A stretch of 64,000 bases of DNA from Arion vulgaris (GCA_020796225.1 CM036758.1:71727366-71791365); one strand, 5' to 3'; shown: positions 44,090-55,962, numbered from the stretch's first letter. Program-made: numbers and translations. The notes: generated from the letters alone by a model not told the origin.

Positions 44090-46134
44090 TATTGTTGTCA
44101 CACTGATAAACAAGGCGTTCCAACATAGGATACACAATTATCACTGATAAACAGACGGTTCAACGTAGGATACACACGTTATCACTGACAAACAAGGTGG
44201 TTCAACGTAGGATGCACACGTTATCACTGACAAACAAGGTGGTTCAACGTAGGATGCACACGTTATCACTGACAAACAAGGTGGTTCAACGTAGGATGCA
44301 CACGTTATCACTGACAAACAAGAATGTTCAAAGTAGGACACACACGTTATCACTGAAAAACAAGAAGGTTCAACGTAGGATACACACGTTATCACTGACA
44401 AACAAGAAGGTTCAAAGTAGGATACACACGTTATTACTGACAAACAAGAAGGTTCAAAGTAGGACACACACGTTATCACTGACAAACAAGAAGGTTCAAA
44501 GTAGGATACACACGTTATCACTGACAAACAAGAAGGTTCAAAGTAGGACACACACGTTATCACTGAAAAACAAGAAGGTTCAACGTAGGATACACACGTT
44601 ATCACTGACAAACAAGAAGGTTCAAAGTAGGATACACACGTTATCACTGACAAACAAGAAGGTTCAAAGTAGGATACACACGTTATCACTGACAAACAAG
44701 AAGGTTCAAAGTAGGATACACACGTTATCACTGACAAACAAGAAGGTTCAACGTAGGATACACACATTATCACTGACAAACAAGAAGGTTCAACGTAGGA
44801 TACACACGTTATCACTGACAAACAAGAAGGTTCAACGTAGGATACACACGTTATCACTGACAAACAAGAAGGTTCAAAGTAGGATACACACGTTATCACT
44901 GAAAAACAAGAAGGTTCAAAGTAGGATACACACGTTATCACTGACAAACAAGAAGGTTCAAAATAGGATACACACGTTATCACTGACAAACAAGAAGGTT
45001 CAAAGTAGGATACACACGTTATCACTGACAAACAAGAAGGTTCAAAGTAGGATACACACGTTATCACTGACAAACAAGAAGGTTCAAAGTAGGATACACA
45101 CGTTATCACTGACAAACAAGAAGGTTCAAAGTAGGATACACACGTTATCACTGACAAACAAGAAGGTTCAAAGTAGGACACACACGTTATCACTGAAAAA
45201 CAAGAAGGTTCAACGTAGGATACACACGTTATCACTGACAAACAAGAAGGTTCAAAGTAGGATACACACGTTATCACTGACAAACAAGAAGGTTCAAAGT
45301 AGGATACACACGTTATCACTGACAAACAAGAAGGTTCAAAGTAGGATACACACGTTATCACTGACAAACAAGAAGGTTCAACGTAGGATACACACGTTAT
45401 CACTGACAAACAAGAAGGTTCAACGTAGGATACACACGTTATCACTGACAAACAAGAAGGTTCAACGTAGGATACACACGTTATCACTGACAAACAAGAA
45501 GGTTCAAAGTAGGATACACACGTTATCACTGAAAAACAAGAAGGTTCAAAGTAGGATACACACGTTATCACTGACAAACAAGAAGGTTCAAAATAGGATA
45601 CACACGTTATCACTGACAAACAAGAAGGTTCAAAGTAGGATACATACGTTATCACTGACAAACAAGAAGGTTCAAAGTAGGATACACACGTTATCACTGA
45701 CAAACAAGAAGGTTCAAAGTAGGATACACACGTTATCACTGACAAACAAGAAGGTTCAAAGTAGGATACACACGTTATCACTGACAAACAAGAAGGTTCA
45801 ACGTAGGGATACAAAGAGCAACGGGTTATCACTGACAAACAAGAAGGTTCAATGTAGGATACACACGTTATCACTGACAAACAAGAAGGTTCAACGTAGG
45901 ATACACACGTTATCACTGACAAACAAGAAGGTTCAAAGTAGGATACACACGTTATCACTGACAAACAAGAAGGTTCAAAGTAGGATACACACGTTATCAC
46001 TGACAAACAAGAAGGTTCAACGTAGGATACACACGTTATCACTGACAAACAAGAAGGTTCAAGTAGGATACACGTTATCACTGATAAACAAGAAGGTTCA
46101 ACGTAGGATACACACGTTATTACTGATAAAAATT
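44090..46134. repeat. 42-bp satellite, about 48 copies, with 630-bp higher-order repeat
   Basis: Unit aaggttcaaagtaggataca + cacgttatcactgacaaacaag (given in two parts). Variant markers (gaaaaacaag, caaaatagg, caacgtagg runs) recur at a constant 630-bp (15-unit) offset: 44561/45191, 44900/45530, 44960/45590. Open over 640 codons on both strands by chance of unit length. Confidence 0.98.
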
Positions 46135-46167
46135 GTGATTAAATGTAGTATACTTCTGTAAATACTT

Positions 46168-46338
46168 CTGCCAGTTATACGCCTACAAGTAGGCCAGCAC
46201 GTCCGATTTCTGCGACGCTTTTTATTTACTAGGGTAGCTTCCTAGACCCTAGCTCAGTCGCCTCTTACGATATGCCTTGTAGGTACCAGTGTTACTATTC
46301 TTTGCTCCCCTTGTGAGCTCCGGCATCACACAGGTGAA
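46168..46338 (-). mobile_element. SINE-C, 3' truncated
   Basis: Antisense: gccagttatacgcctacaag to cgcctcttacgatatgcctt and the head gctccccttgtgagctccgg. Confidence 0.85.
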
Positions 46339-46399
46339 GTGAGAACACAAAGGTTATAAACATTTCTTCTTCAGCGATCTCTGGTCATTCTCTTCAGTT

Positions 46400-46462
46400 A
46401 GAATTTATAGGAGATCTGGTACATCGGTCTGTGTGCTGATCGCGAGAGAGAGAGAGAGAATA
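46400..46462 (+). mobile_element. LINE-e 3' tail fragment
   Basis: gagatctggtacatcggtct gtgtgctgatcgc followed by (GA)n corresponds to the LINE-e 3' end (ggtccatcaggctaggccgg then AG run). Confidence 0.55.
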
Positions 46463-46476
46463 AGATTTCTTCTTAC

Positions 46477-46952
46477 AATCAAACACACCAAAGTCTAATG
46501 ACATTTCTTCACACAACCACACACACACCAAAGTCTAATGACATTTCTTCACACAACCACACACACACCAAAGTCTAATGACATTTCTTCACACAACCAC
46601 ACACACACCAAAGTCTAATGACATTTCTTCACACAACCACACACACACCAAAGTCTAATGACATTTCTTCACACAACCACACACACACCAAAGTCTAATG
46701 ACATTTCTTCACACAACCACACACACACCAAAGTCTAATGACATTTCTTCACACAACCACACACACACCAAAGTCTAATGACATTTCTTCACATAACCAC
46801 ACACACCAAAGTCGAATGACATTTCTTCACACAACCACGCACACACCAAAGTCTAATGACATTTCTTCACATAACCACACACACCAAAGTCGAATGACAT
46901 TTCTTCACACGACCTCACACACACCAAAGTCGAATGACATTTCTTCACACAA
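46477..46952. repeat. 40-bp tandem repeat, about 12 copies
   Basis: Unit aagtctaatgacatttcttc acacaaccacacacacacca; the last units are shortened and carry a t-to-g change. Confidence 0.97.
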
Positions 46953-47334
46953 CTAACCTGTACTTTCACCCACAAAATGTATCACAAATGTCATGATACA
47001 CCATGTAAGAAAAATTACTTCTCTAATTGTAACTAATAATGTTGAGTTTTGGCAAGAATTAGATAAACCTTCCTCATTATTTTACAGGAAGGTTTTTCTT
47101 CTGTTGCTCATTAACAGCAAACTCCAGTTAAGTCTGTATCGGAGTAGATCATTATATGTTTGTCTGTCTACCACTAGTTAGTATCGACTTGATTCCCCGC
47201 AGTTACCAAAGCGTAATTAGTATTCGATATGTTGTCTGCGCCGGGTTTGATATTGCGATACGATACGAGTGGGGTTTGGGAGAGGGGGGGGTGTATTGAT
47301 TTAGGAGAGAGTATGGTAAAGGTTAGATAGGAAA
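46953..47334. other. No recognised feature
   Basis: No repeat or exon recognised. Confidence 0.45.
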
Positions 47335-47850
47335 CCGCACATGCGTTGCCGGGGCTCGCAAGGGGAGAAAAGAATAGTAACACTGCGAGCTACAAGGCAT
47401 GTCGTAAGAGGCGACTGAAGTTAATGCATAGAAAATACCCTAATAAATAGGGTCTATGTGACTAAGCGGTTAAGCCTTTTGCCTTGTGAGTCGAAGGTTC
47501 GAATCCGGACCGCGCCGTTCTGTTCACGAGTGAAGTTTTTCCAGAGACCCTAGGATTGTTGCTGGAGCTACGGAGTTCGTGCTTTGTGCAATACTTTCGG
47601 CAGATGGCGTGCCATTTCTGCGGAGAGGGGCCGAGCCATATGGGGTAAAACCCGGTACAATGAAGTCAATCCTTTGATTTTAAATGCCTTTAAACCCTAG
47701 TAAATAAAAAGCGTCGTAAAAATCAGATGTACTTTCCTTCTTGTAGGCGCATAACTGGCACAATATATAACAGCTCTTAGGCTCAGATCAAATACAAATC
47801 ACAAAGAGCGGTTTAATAAGTGGTCAATGTAGGGCGTTCAAAGAAGAAGG
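47335..47850 (+). mobile_element. SINE-C split by SINE-B
   Basis: SINE-C 5' part 47335-47449 and 3' part 47694-47850 are colinear with 37632-37889. Confidence 0.9.
47450..47693 (+). mobile_element. SINE-B inserted in SINE-C, with TSD
   Basis: TSD accctaataaata / accctagtaaata at 47437-47449 and 47694-47706. Head gactaagcggttaagcctt with box B ggttcgaatcc. This defines SINE-B as about 244 bp. Confidence 0.95.
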
Positions 47851-47909
47851 AGACAGGAAATGGAAACTTCAGGAGATGGTAGAGTCAGCGAAGGGTTTAA
47901 ATATATAAA

Positions 47910-48150
47910 TTCTTTGTGTTTGGGTGGTTTTATGTGTTTGGTGGTTTTATGTGTTTGGTGGTTTTGGGTTTGGTGGTTTTATGTGTTTGGTGGTTTTATG
48001 TGTTTGGTGGTTTTATGTGTTTGTATGGTTTTGTGGTGGGTGGTTTTATGTGTTTGTGTGGCTTTGTGTATGTATGGTGTTATGTGTTTGTGTGGCTTTG
48101 TGTATGTATGGTGTTATGTGTTTGATGGTTTTATGTTTGGTGGTTTTATG
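47910..48150. repeat. 19-bp-type repeat (tgtgtttggtggttttatg)
   Basis: Degenerate units, with gtgtatgtatggtgt variants in the second half. Confidence 0.93.
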
Positions 48151-48194
48151 TGAAAGGATGTGTACATAATTCAAGTAATAGTGGTGAATCTACA

Positions 48195-48525
48195 ACACTA
48201 ACCAGACTGCAAGAATTCCAAGTCAAATGTGGTGAAGCTAGACAAGAACACTATACTGGTAGCTAAATAAGAACAGTAAACCAACAAAGAACCGGTGGTG
48301 TCGTTAGTTGCCAAACGCTGGGAGATATACTGAGAAGGATATCGTATGAGTGATCGCTTATGTACTAAAAGGTTGGATGCGCAATGATGACGTTCCGACG
48401 ACTAAACTAAAACTAAACTGAGGGACATACTGAGGAGGAGGTTGGAGCGCTTATGGACTAATTGGTTGGATGCGCAGTAATGATGATCTAACAGCTAAAC
48501 AAAAACTAAGCAAACTCCAGAATAC
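48195..48525 (+). mobile_element. Family L, decayed, with duplicated 3' end
   Basis: Broken frames TRLQEFQVK, NQQRTGG and LGDILRRIS parallel TRLHELGLK, NQNRTGT and LLEILRRRS at 6164-6433. The 3' segment ending in a ctaaact-type tail is present twice (about 48330 and 48420). Confidence 0.5.
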
Positions 48526-48659
48526 AAGGCAGACTGCTAGACCCCTTCACCATTAAAGCCACTATCTCCACCACGTGCCCCCACAAACAATCACAATCTA
48601 AAAATAACCAAGTTCTAAGCAGTTTGCTTCATATTCAAGTGTTTCTCTGGTACTCTCTT

Positions 48660-48818
48660 CTTCTTCTTCTTCGCGTTCATTCTTTACGACCAATTTTAAT
48701 CACTCTTTGTGATATGATTGATCTTTGTCAAGAACGTGTATACGTTGCACATTGGTTTGGTAGGCCCCTAAACGCATAGACTTCTACATGTTTAGGACAC
48801 GTGCATCCAATTTCAGCC
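48660..48818 (-). mobile_element. SINE-D, 5' truncated
   Basis: Antisense 3' two-thirds, ending abruptly at catccaatttcagcca before the shared head. Confidence 0.88.
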
Positions 48819-49079
48819 AGTGGGACTCAGTTGAAACTGGGTCGACCTGAGAACGGTTACGGTCAAAGGAAATCCCAGGCGGAACTGGGTAGTAAAGCTA
48901 GTTCTAAAGTTGCTAACGGCCGGCATGTACATACCCGAGGTCCCCGATAACATAAGGCCGACAAGCTCAGAGAAGGAAATCGAAAATTCCTTTTTAATGT
49001 GGGCTAGTTTTTGTATATGTTTGATAGAACACTGGAAGGTTTTCTTCAATTTGACACAATTCTACGAGCACATGGTTTA
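48819..49079. other. No recognised feature
   Basis: Unusually GC-balanced block (ggaaatcccaggcggaactg ...), not matched elsewhere in the window. Confidence 0.4.
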
Positions 49080-49305
49080 AGACGAAGGATTGACTTCAGT
49101 GCACCGGGTTTTACCCCATACGGTTCGGTCCCTCTTCGCAGAAATGGCACGCCACCTGCCGAGAGTATTCCATAAAGCACGAATTCCGTAGCTTCAGCAA
49201 CAATCCTAGGGGTCTCTAGAAAAACTGCACTCGTGAACAGAATGATGCGGTCTGGAATCGAATCCACGATCTTCGACTCACAAGGCAAAGGGCTTAACCA
49301 CTCAC
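49080..49305 (-). mobile_element. SINE-B
   Basis: Antisense, nearly complete; ends in ttaaccactcac. Confidence 0.88.
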
Positions 49306-49396
49306 AATGGATATTTATTGATCACAAAATATTATTAATACTGATATTCCTTAGCTTTAAACTTAATTTATAACATAATATAAGTTCGATTTGAGA

Positions 49397-49655
49397 GCCG
49401 CTGTGGCGTAGTTGTTAGTGAACTCGCTTCTCAAGGCTGGTCTGAGTTCAGCTCCCGCAATGCGCGTGGAATTTTTCCCGACCACGACGGCTCTCAGGTC
49501 GACCCAGCCTCAACTGGGTACCAGACATTCTCTGGGAAAGTAAAGGCGGCCGGCGTAATGCTGACCACATCACCTATCGTGTGCCGACGGTCAATGAAAA
49601 ATGCTGGCCTAACACTGTATTGACCTATATACCACGAGGTATGAAAGGGTTCCTT
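49397..49655 (+). mobile_element. SINE-G, full length
   Basis: tRNA-like head gctgtggcgtagttgttagt with box B gagttcagctccc; body tctcaggtcgacccagcctc and end cgaggtatgaaagggttcct. Confidence 0.82.
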
Positions 49656-49929
49656 TTTTATAAGCTCGATTTAGAATGTTGTTTTGTTATTCATTCCATC
49701 TTCAGACATCCCCTGCAAAACTTGTTTTATTCCAAACGTATGGACTTTGTCTTTCCTTTGGATTAAACAGTAGGAAAGAGAGGGGATTTGTGGAGAATGA
49801 GCAAGGCACATGCCCCATATCACCTGCCCAGGCTAGGCACAAATGAAGAATGTTGTTCTGTGAACTTTCAGAGGGGAAGAGGCACCAAGGCAGACAACTG
49901 TTCAGATATAAAGATGTCTGCTAGGCCTC
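49656..49929. other. No firm feature; likely upstream part of LINE-f
   Basis: gtgaactttcagaggggaag resembles LINE coding debris but I cannot align it. Confidence 0.35.
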
Positions 49930-50135
49930 AATGAATAACTTTTCTATCTGTCCCAGCAAATGGGAAAAACTGGGTGATGATCGAGATATATGGAAAACAA
50001 CATTACGCAAGGGTGCACAATCTTTTGAAGATAGACTTAGGGATGAGCTGAAAGACAAGAGAGACAAGCAAAAACTCAGAAGTTGTCACAGTAAAACACT
50101 TGCCAATTCACCGTCTCGTCTGTAAAGACGAAAAA
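49930..50135 (+). mobile_element. LINE-f 3' end, uninterrupted
   Basis: Frame FSICPSKWEKLGDDRDIW, TTLRKGAQSFEDRLRDEL and KLRSCHSK then stop. It serves as the empty-site reference for the SINE-D insertion at 15860. Confidence 0.8.
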
Positions 50136-50331
50136 TGCCATTTATATATATATATTGTTTTTAAACTGAGTTAGTCTATGTACAGCAACACTTGGATGCG
50201 AGGATCACACGATAGTTGTGCTTTTATTTTCAATAATTTTTACTTTTTTAGTAGCATCTCATGGCATGCTTGGTAGGGTGCTGTGTTGATATTCCTAACT
50301 CAACCAGATACGGGACTTTAGAGACACACAA
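50136..50331. other. Partial SINE-C-like head remnant
   Basis: gtagcatctcatggcatgct tggtaggg recalls a decayed antisense SINE-C head near 50251-50310. Confidence 0.35.
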
Positions 50332-50341
50332 TGAGACACTT

Positions 50342-50546
50342 CCCCCGATTCAGAAGCACTTGAGCTTTCAACTAGCTCTTCGGCTCGACGCCATGAACAT
50401 CGTAACTCTTCGGTTCAGTGCCACAAACACCGTAAATCTGGAGAACCTATGGCTTTTCTGCCAGCCAGCGGAATTGAACCCGCACTCACAGAGGGCTTAT
50501 CACCCGTCGTCCAACGCGCTACGAACAGGCTGGGCAGGCGGGCCAC
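50342..50546 (-). mobile_element. SINE-A with TSD
   Basis: Antisense, complete. TSD tgagacactt / tgagatactt at 50332-50341 and 50547-50556. Confidence 0.92.
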
Positions 50547-50556
50547 TGAGATACTT

Positions 50557-50821
50557 AAATACTGACGTACATGTCTTCCTCCCCCCACCCCACCGCATTC
50601 CCTCTCTCTATCCAACCAATCCAACCCCATTTCCACATTTCTCTATGCAACAAAGGAACGTGTCTGCAACAAACGCCACAGGGGAGGACAGTCGATAAAC
50701 CAATTTGTTTAATCAATAATTTGCCGCGCGTGATGGCGACTAACGATGTGAGCCATGAAGGAAATGACACTGTCGATACCCAATTGTTTTATACAAGCGA
50801 CAAGAAGTACGGAGATGGTTA
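50557..50821. other. No recognised feature
   Basis: C-rich start (ctcccccca), then unique sequence. Confidence 0.45.
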
Positions 50822-51988
50822 ATGATCAAATCACCACCACACTCTGACCGCATACTGTATATAGTTATTTGTTCTATACAATGATCAAATCACCACACTG
50901 TGACCGCATACTGTATATAGATATTTGTTCTATGCAATGATCAAATTGCCACACAGTGACCGCATACTGTATATAGTTATTTGTTCTATGCAATGATCAA
51001 ATTGCCACACAGTGACCGCATACGGTATATAGTTATTTGTTCTATGCAATGATCAAATTGCCACACAGTGACCGCATACTGTATATAGATATGTGTTCTA
51101 TGCAATGAACAAATTGCCACACAGTGATCATGTACTGTATATATATATTTGTTCTATGCAATGATCAAATCACCACACTGTGACCGCATACTGTATATAG
51201 ATATTTGTTCTATGCAATGAACAAATTGCCACACAGTGACCGCATACTGTATATAGATATTTGTTCTATGCAATGAACAAATTGCCACACAGTGATCAGG
51301 TACTGTATATAGATATTTGTTCTATGCAATGAACAAATTGTCACACAGTGATCAGGTACTGTATATAGATATTTGTTCTATGCAATGATCAAATTGCCAC
51401 ACAGTGACCGCATACTGTATATATATATTTGTTCTATGCAATGATCAAATCACCACCACACTATGACCACATACTGTATATAGATATTTGTTCTATGCAA
51501 TGATCAAATCACCACACTGTGACCGCATACTGTATATAGATATTTGTTCTATGCAAGGAACAAATTGCCACACAGTGATCATGTACTGTATATAGATATT
51601 TGTTCTATGCAATGATCAAATCACCACACTGTGACCGCATACTGTATATAGATATTTGTTCTATGCAATGATCAAATCACCACCACACTATGACCACATA
51701 CTGTATATAGATATTTGTTCTATACAATGATCAAATTGCCACACAGTGATCAGGTACTGTATATAGATATTTGTTCTATGTAATGATCAAATCACCAGAC
51801 TGTGACCGCATACTGTATATAGATATTTGTTCTATGCAATGAACAAATTGCCACTCAGTGATCAGGTACTGTATATAGATATTTGTTCTATGCAATGATC
51901 AAATCGCCACACTGTGACCGCATACTGTATATAGATATTTGTTCTATGCAATTAACAAATTGTCACACAGTGATCAGGTACTGTATAT
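50822..51988. repeat. 56-bp satellite, about 20 copies
   Basis: Unit atgatcaaattgccacacag tgaccgcatactgtatatag atatttgttctatgca. Two main variant types (caccacactgtgaccgcata and tgccacacagtgatcaggta) are interspersed. It ends where a SINE-B begins. Confidence 0.97.
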
Positions 51989-52192
51989 AGGGGGTCCCTG
52001 TTGCTAAGTGGTTAAGCCCTTTGCCTTGCAAGTCGAACGTCGTAGGTTCTAATTCGGAACCCTCCAGAGACCCTCTAGGATTGTTGCCGGAACTACGGAG
52101 TTCGTGCTTTGTGCGATACAGGTGGAATGCCATTCCTACGAGGAAGGACCGAGCCATATGCAATGATGTCAATCCTTCAGCCGTTAAACACC
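51989..52192 (+). mobile_element. SINE-B at the edge of the 56-bp array
   Basis: Sense copy beginning gggggtccctgttgctaagt and ending tcaatccttcagcc. It interrupts an array unit after gtactgtatatag. Confidence 0.88.
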
Positions 52193-52204
52193 CCCTGTTA
52201 TGAC

Positions 52205-52338
52205 TTCACCGATATAAAAGCAATGACCAACTACTGAACGTTTAGTGGTGCCTAGAAAATCGACGAATCGTTTACTGTGATTGATGGCGACGTCATACAA
52301 AGGATATGCTACGATTTTCATGTTCATCTAATTTGTTG
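52205..52338 (+). mobile_element. SINE-I, 5' truncated
   Basis: ttagtggtgcctagaaaatc to gatatgctacgattttcatg. Confidence 0.75.
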
Positions 52339-52399
52339 CTATCTTTTTATAGTACTGTGTAGAATACAGTAGATAAGCTTCATAAATATAACTCTAAAC

Positions 52400-52855
52400 C
52401 AGCGTTTCCCAAAGTGGGCGTACCGCACCCCCAGTGGGCGCTGAAGTGTTCTAGGAGGGCAATAGTGGGTTCAGAAGAATTTGGGGATGTTCAGGCGATT
52501 AGGGGTCGGTGGCTCCTTAAAGAATAAATTAATAATGAATATTTTAAAATAAATTATTTTCGTGATTTTGCGACTGAATAATCATTTCAAATTTACTATT
52601 CTGTATTTAAACTAAACTTATGCCCGTCTTACACGATCCATTTTTTCATCAATTTTCTATTTCATGTATTAATCATTTGAAAATTAACCATGTATGACAG
52701 AAATATATATCAATTTTCTATGTCAAAGAGAAAATAGAGCATGCATATAACTGGGGGCGTTGGGAAACTGTTATAATGTGGAGGGCGCTACAAAGATTAT
52801 ATTGTGCAAAGTGGGCGGTGGGCCGAAAAAGTTTAGGAATCTATGCTCTAAACTC
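52400..52855. mobile_element. hAT-2 MITE
   Basis: Perfect 8-bp TSD ctctaaac at 52392-52399 and 52856-52863. Ends cagcgtttcccaaagtgggc and, inverted, catagattcctaaac. Internally it has mirrored gggcg-rich subterminal repeats. No transposase. Confidence 0.9.
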
Positions 52856-52949
52856 TGCACGTTCAGATATGATATCAAGTCCCATTAAAAATTATATTCT
52901 AAAATCTAGCGCTTTAAGACGTGATTTTAGTTTGTGTATATAGTCAGAT

Positions 52950-53330
52950 TTAAGGAAATTCTAAACGCGATGATGAAGGAGGTGGGAGAACTGGCTGAAG
53001 ATAAAAGAGTTTTCAGGCAAACTGTTGAGAACGACATTCTGCAAAGGACATGATACCTAAAAAATTTGTTTATAGATAAAACGGTGATGAAGGAGGCGGG
53101 AGAACTGACTAAAGATCAAAGATTTTGTCAGGCCAGGCTGTGTTGAGAGACATTTTGAAAAATTCCATATTACCTGAAGAATTCGTTTATAGATAAAACT
53201 GTGATTAGGAGGCGGGAGAACTGGCTGAAGATCAAAGAGTCTTCATGCAAACTGTACTGAGAGCGCGCACCGACATTCTGCAAAGTCCATGCCACCTGAA
53301 GAATTTGTTTATAGCAAAAACGGTGATGAG
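52950..53330. repeat. Tandem triplication of a LINE C-terminal segment (about 125 bp)
   Basis: Three diverged copies of (g)atgaaggaggygggagaact with EVGELAEDKRVF-type coding, matching the last codons of LINE-d (EVGELARDRVNF at 33380). Confidence 0.75.
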
Positions 53331-53452
53331 CAGTGGCGGCTCGTCTATAAGGGAAAGTGGGGCCGGGCCTTACCAAAAATAATGTATTTTTAAAATTTAT
53401 CTGGAAACAAATGTCTGGCCCCACCAACAAAAATTATCACGAGACGCCACTG
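53331..53452 (-). mobile_element. hAT-1 MITE, short
   Basis: Perfect 8-bp TSD gtgatgag at 53323-53330 and 53453-53460; inverted ends cagtggcggctcgt and cgagacgccactg. It is internally shortened relative to 28417-28582. Confidence 0.95.
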
Positions 53453-53460
53453 GTGATGAG

Positions 53461-53790
53461 ATTGTGAAATTACATTTTCATTTTCCTAATCTTTTTCTAA
53501 ATATCTGGAAAAAAAACTGGTATCCTTCTCGGAAAAATTCAAACTTGCCAATTACACGGTCAATAAAATATTCTTTGTCGGTGGAGATTTTCAAACGTTC
53601 AACTCTGCGCAGAATCATCATAATAATATATCATCACTAACACTTAAAAGCAGCCATGTATGAACCTCATCTTGATGCACTGAAGGAACGTTTATATGTG
53701 CAGGTTGTTACTAGTAGTGATTAAGTTTGTTTTATAGTCGATACTAATATTGGAATACAGCTGTGTCAGAAATAATGGTGATGGACTGGT
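53461..53790. other. No recognised feature
   Basis: AT-rich spacer. Confidence 0.45.
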
Positions 53791-54560
53791 AGGAAGACAT
53801 GGAGGCAGACAGACAGACATGCAAACAGGTATGCAGGTACACCGGCGGAACGACGGATGGATAGACCGCCAGCCAGTCAGCCAGACATATAGATAGACAG
53901 ACAGACAAACAGACCGACCAACTGACCGACAGACAGACAAACAGACAGCCAACCAGACAGAGAGACCGACCGACGGACGGCTATGGATGGATGGATAGAT
54001 GGATGGATGGATGGACGGATGGACAGACAGATAGACGGACGGATGGACATATGGATGGATGGATGGAAGGTTGGATGGATGGATGGATGGATGGACGGAC
54101 GGACGGACGGACAGACAGACAGATAGACGGACGGATGGATGGATATATGGATGGATATATGGATGGATGGAAGGTTAGAGGGATGGATGGATGGATGGAC
54201 GGACGAACAGACAGATAGACGGATGGATGGATGGATATATGGATGGATGGAAGGTTGGAGGGATGGATGGACGGACGGACAGACAGATGGACGGATGGAT
54301 GGATATATGGATGGATATATGGATGGATGGAAGGTTAGAGGGATGGATGGATGGATGGACGGACGGACAGACAGATAGACGGATGGATGGATGGATATAT
54401 GGATGGATGGAAGGTTGGAGGGATGGATGGATGGACGGACGGACAGACAGATAGACGGATGGATGGATATATGGATGGATGGATGGATGGACGGTTGGAT
54501 GGATGGATGGATGGACGGATGGATGGACGGACAGACAGACAGACAAATGGATAGATAGAT
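53791..54560. repeat. CAGA then GGAT/GGAC array with 70-120-bp higher-order units
   Basis: After a CAGA-rich start, blocks of ggatggat, ggacggac, cagacagatagac, atatatggatgg and gaaggtt(g/a)gaggg recur in the same order six or more times. All MDGWMDG / HPSIHPS frames are artefacts. Confidence 0.93.
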
Positions 54561-54707
54561 TCATGATTAATAATGATGTAGATATTAGCTGGTACCGAAA
54601 GACACCAAATAAACATACTTTATTTGTAAACAATTATTCTAGACAGTACACAAGTATTAGGCTCTTCCGAACAAAAATTACCAAGCACAGGATTCGAATT
54701 TTAGTCC
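54561..54707. other. No recognised feature
   Basis: Short unique spacer. Confidence 0.45.
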
Positions 54708-54955
54708 ACCCTTGTGTTACTGGGGCCGACAAGCGGAGCAAAGAATAGTAACACTGCGACATACAAGGCATGTCGTAAGAGGCGACAGAGGCAGTGGCCT
54801 AGAGAAGTTACCCTTGTAAATAAGACGCGTAGTATAAATTGGATGTGCTGGCCTACTTATAGGCGCATATATAGCAAAGCGTACTCTTATGCTCAGATCA
54901 CATACAAATCACAAAGAGTGATTAACAAGTGGTCAATAAGGAGCGTTAGAAGAGG
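54708..54955 (+). mobile_element. SINE-C
   Basis: Sense copy: head with gcaaagaatagtaacactgc and catgtcgtaagaggcgac, 3' end gtggtcaataaggagcgtta. Confidence 0.85.
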
Positions 54956-55404
54956 TAGAACTAGATTCCTTCTTTTCTGACGGCAGCCCCCAAATTGCCT
55001 AGACCTACCATCTCACAATTATTTTAGAGCACGTCAAGAAACTGTAACCACCAAAAAAATAAAATAATAAATCCATGAAACTTTTATCCATTACTATAAT
55101 TGATTGGCTTGATGCCATCATGGCCGCTTTAACAGAATTTGAGCCCTCTAGGCAAAGATCGCACTGCCCTGCTTTCTGCACTACCTCGTTCAATATAATA
55201 AAAATATAAACAAGTAATCTGGAGATTTATGGGTAATTTAAACAAGTCAATGTCATACGTCAAAAAGAAAGAAAAAACAAGTTGATGTGAGGTGAGGATT
55301 AATCAACAACAGCTTCTTCTTCTTCTTCTTTTGAAATGATAAATCTTGGAAAATATATTCACCACAGCTAAGTTTAAAATGTCTAAGGGCAACCTTAAGA
55401 GTTT
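54956..55404. other. No recognised feature; (CTT)n near 55315
   Basis: No exon or repeat family supported. Confidence 0.45.
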
Positions 55405-55510
55405 AAAGCACTGTTTCTCAAAGTGGGGTCCACGCCCCACAGAGGGGCATTTTCATTGTTCAGGGGGGAAAATGGACTCGTTCAGAGTTTAATTAATGTT
55501 CATGCTGTTG
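55405..55510 (+). mobile_element. hAT-type terminus remnant
   Basis: cactgtttctcaaagtgggg tccacgccccacagaggggc resembles a hAT end; no partner end found. Confidence 0.4.
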
Positions 55511-55591
55511 CAAAACTGATATATCGGCTTTTGGATATCTTGAAAAATATATTCACCAGAGCTAAGTTTAAAATGTCTAAAGGCAATGGAT

Positions 55592-55690
55592 TGATCTCTC
55601 TCTCTCTCTCTCTCTCTCTGTCGCGATCACCGCCAAGACCGATGTACCAGATTTCCCCATAAATTCTATTCATGTGGAAACCTGATTCAT
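55592..55690 (-). mobile_element. LINE-e 3' tail fragment
   Basis: (CT)n then tcgcgatcaccgccaagacc gatgtacc, the antisense of a LINE-e-type 3' end, as at 46400. Confidence 0.55.
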
Positions 55691-55951
55691 GCATCCTTAG
55701 CATTGGTGTGTTTTACGTCCCATCTTCAGCACCATTTGGAGCTCTGGTGCTTATCCTTCGGCGATGTATCCGGTTTCAGACAGAGTTTACTCGGCTCGCT
55801 CTCCGTTCTGTAGCCATCTAGTGTTTTTACGGTGTGGTGTAGCTAGCCCCACCGCCATCCTCCTTGGTCGCCTCTTACGTCATGCGTAACAGGTAACAGT
55901 GGTTCTATTCTTTACACCTCAACTTGGACCCCGGTAACCACTCGGGCGCAA
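55691..55951 (-). mobile_element. SINE-E: SINE-C/D head on a third body
   Basis: The right 90 bp (minus: cgcccgagtggttaccgggg ... acgtaagaggcgacc) match the SINE-D head closely. The rest (minus: ggtggggctagctacaccac ... ccagagctccaaatggtgct) matches neither SINE-C nor SINE-D. Only one copy here, so its 3' end is uncertain. Confidence 0.7.
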
Positions 55952-55962
55952 GGATTATTCTA

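Noticed and set aside
44141..46161. Opposed 646- and 654-residue frames
   Set aside because: Product of a stop-free 42-bp unit. Simultaneous openness on both strands is a repeat artefact.
47450..47530. Functional tRNA gene
   Set aside because: Box A and B are recognisable, but the segment is the head of SINE-B, repeated many times with a common non-tRNA body, and I see no proper cloverleaf.
53991..54633. MDGWMDG and HPSIHPS repeat frames
   Set aside because: Translation of GGAT/GGAC tetranucleotide repeats.
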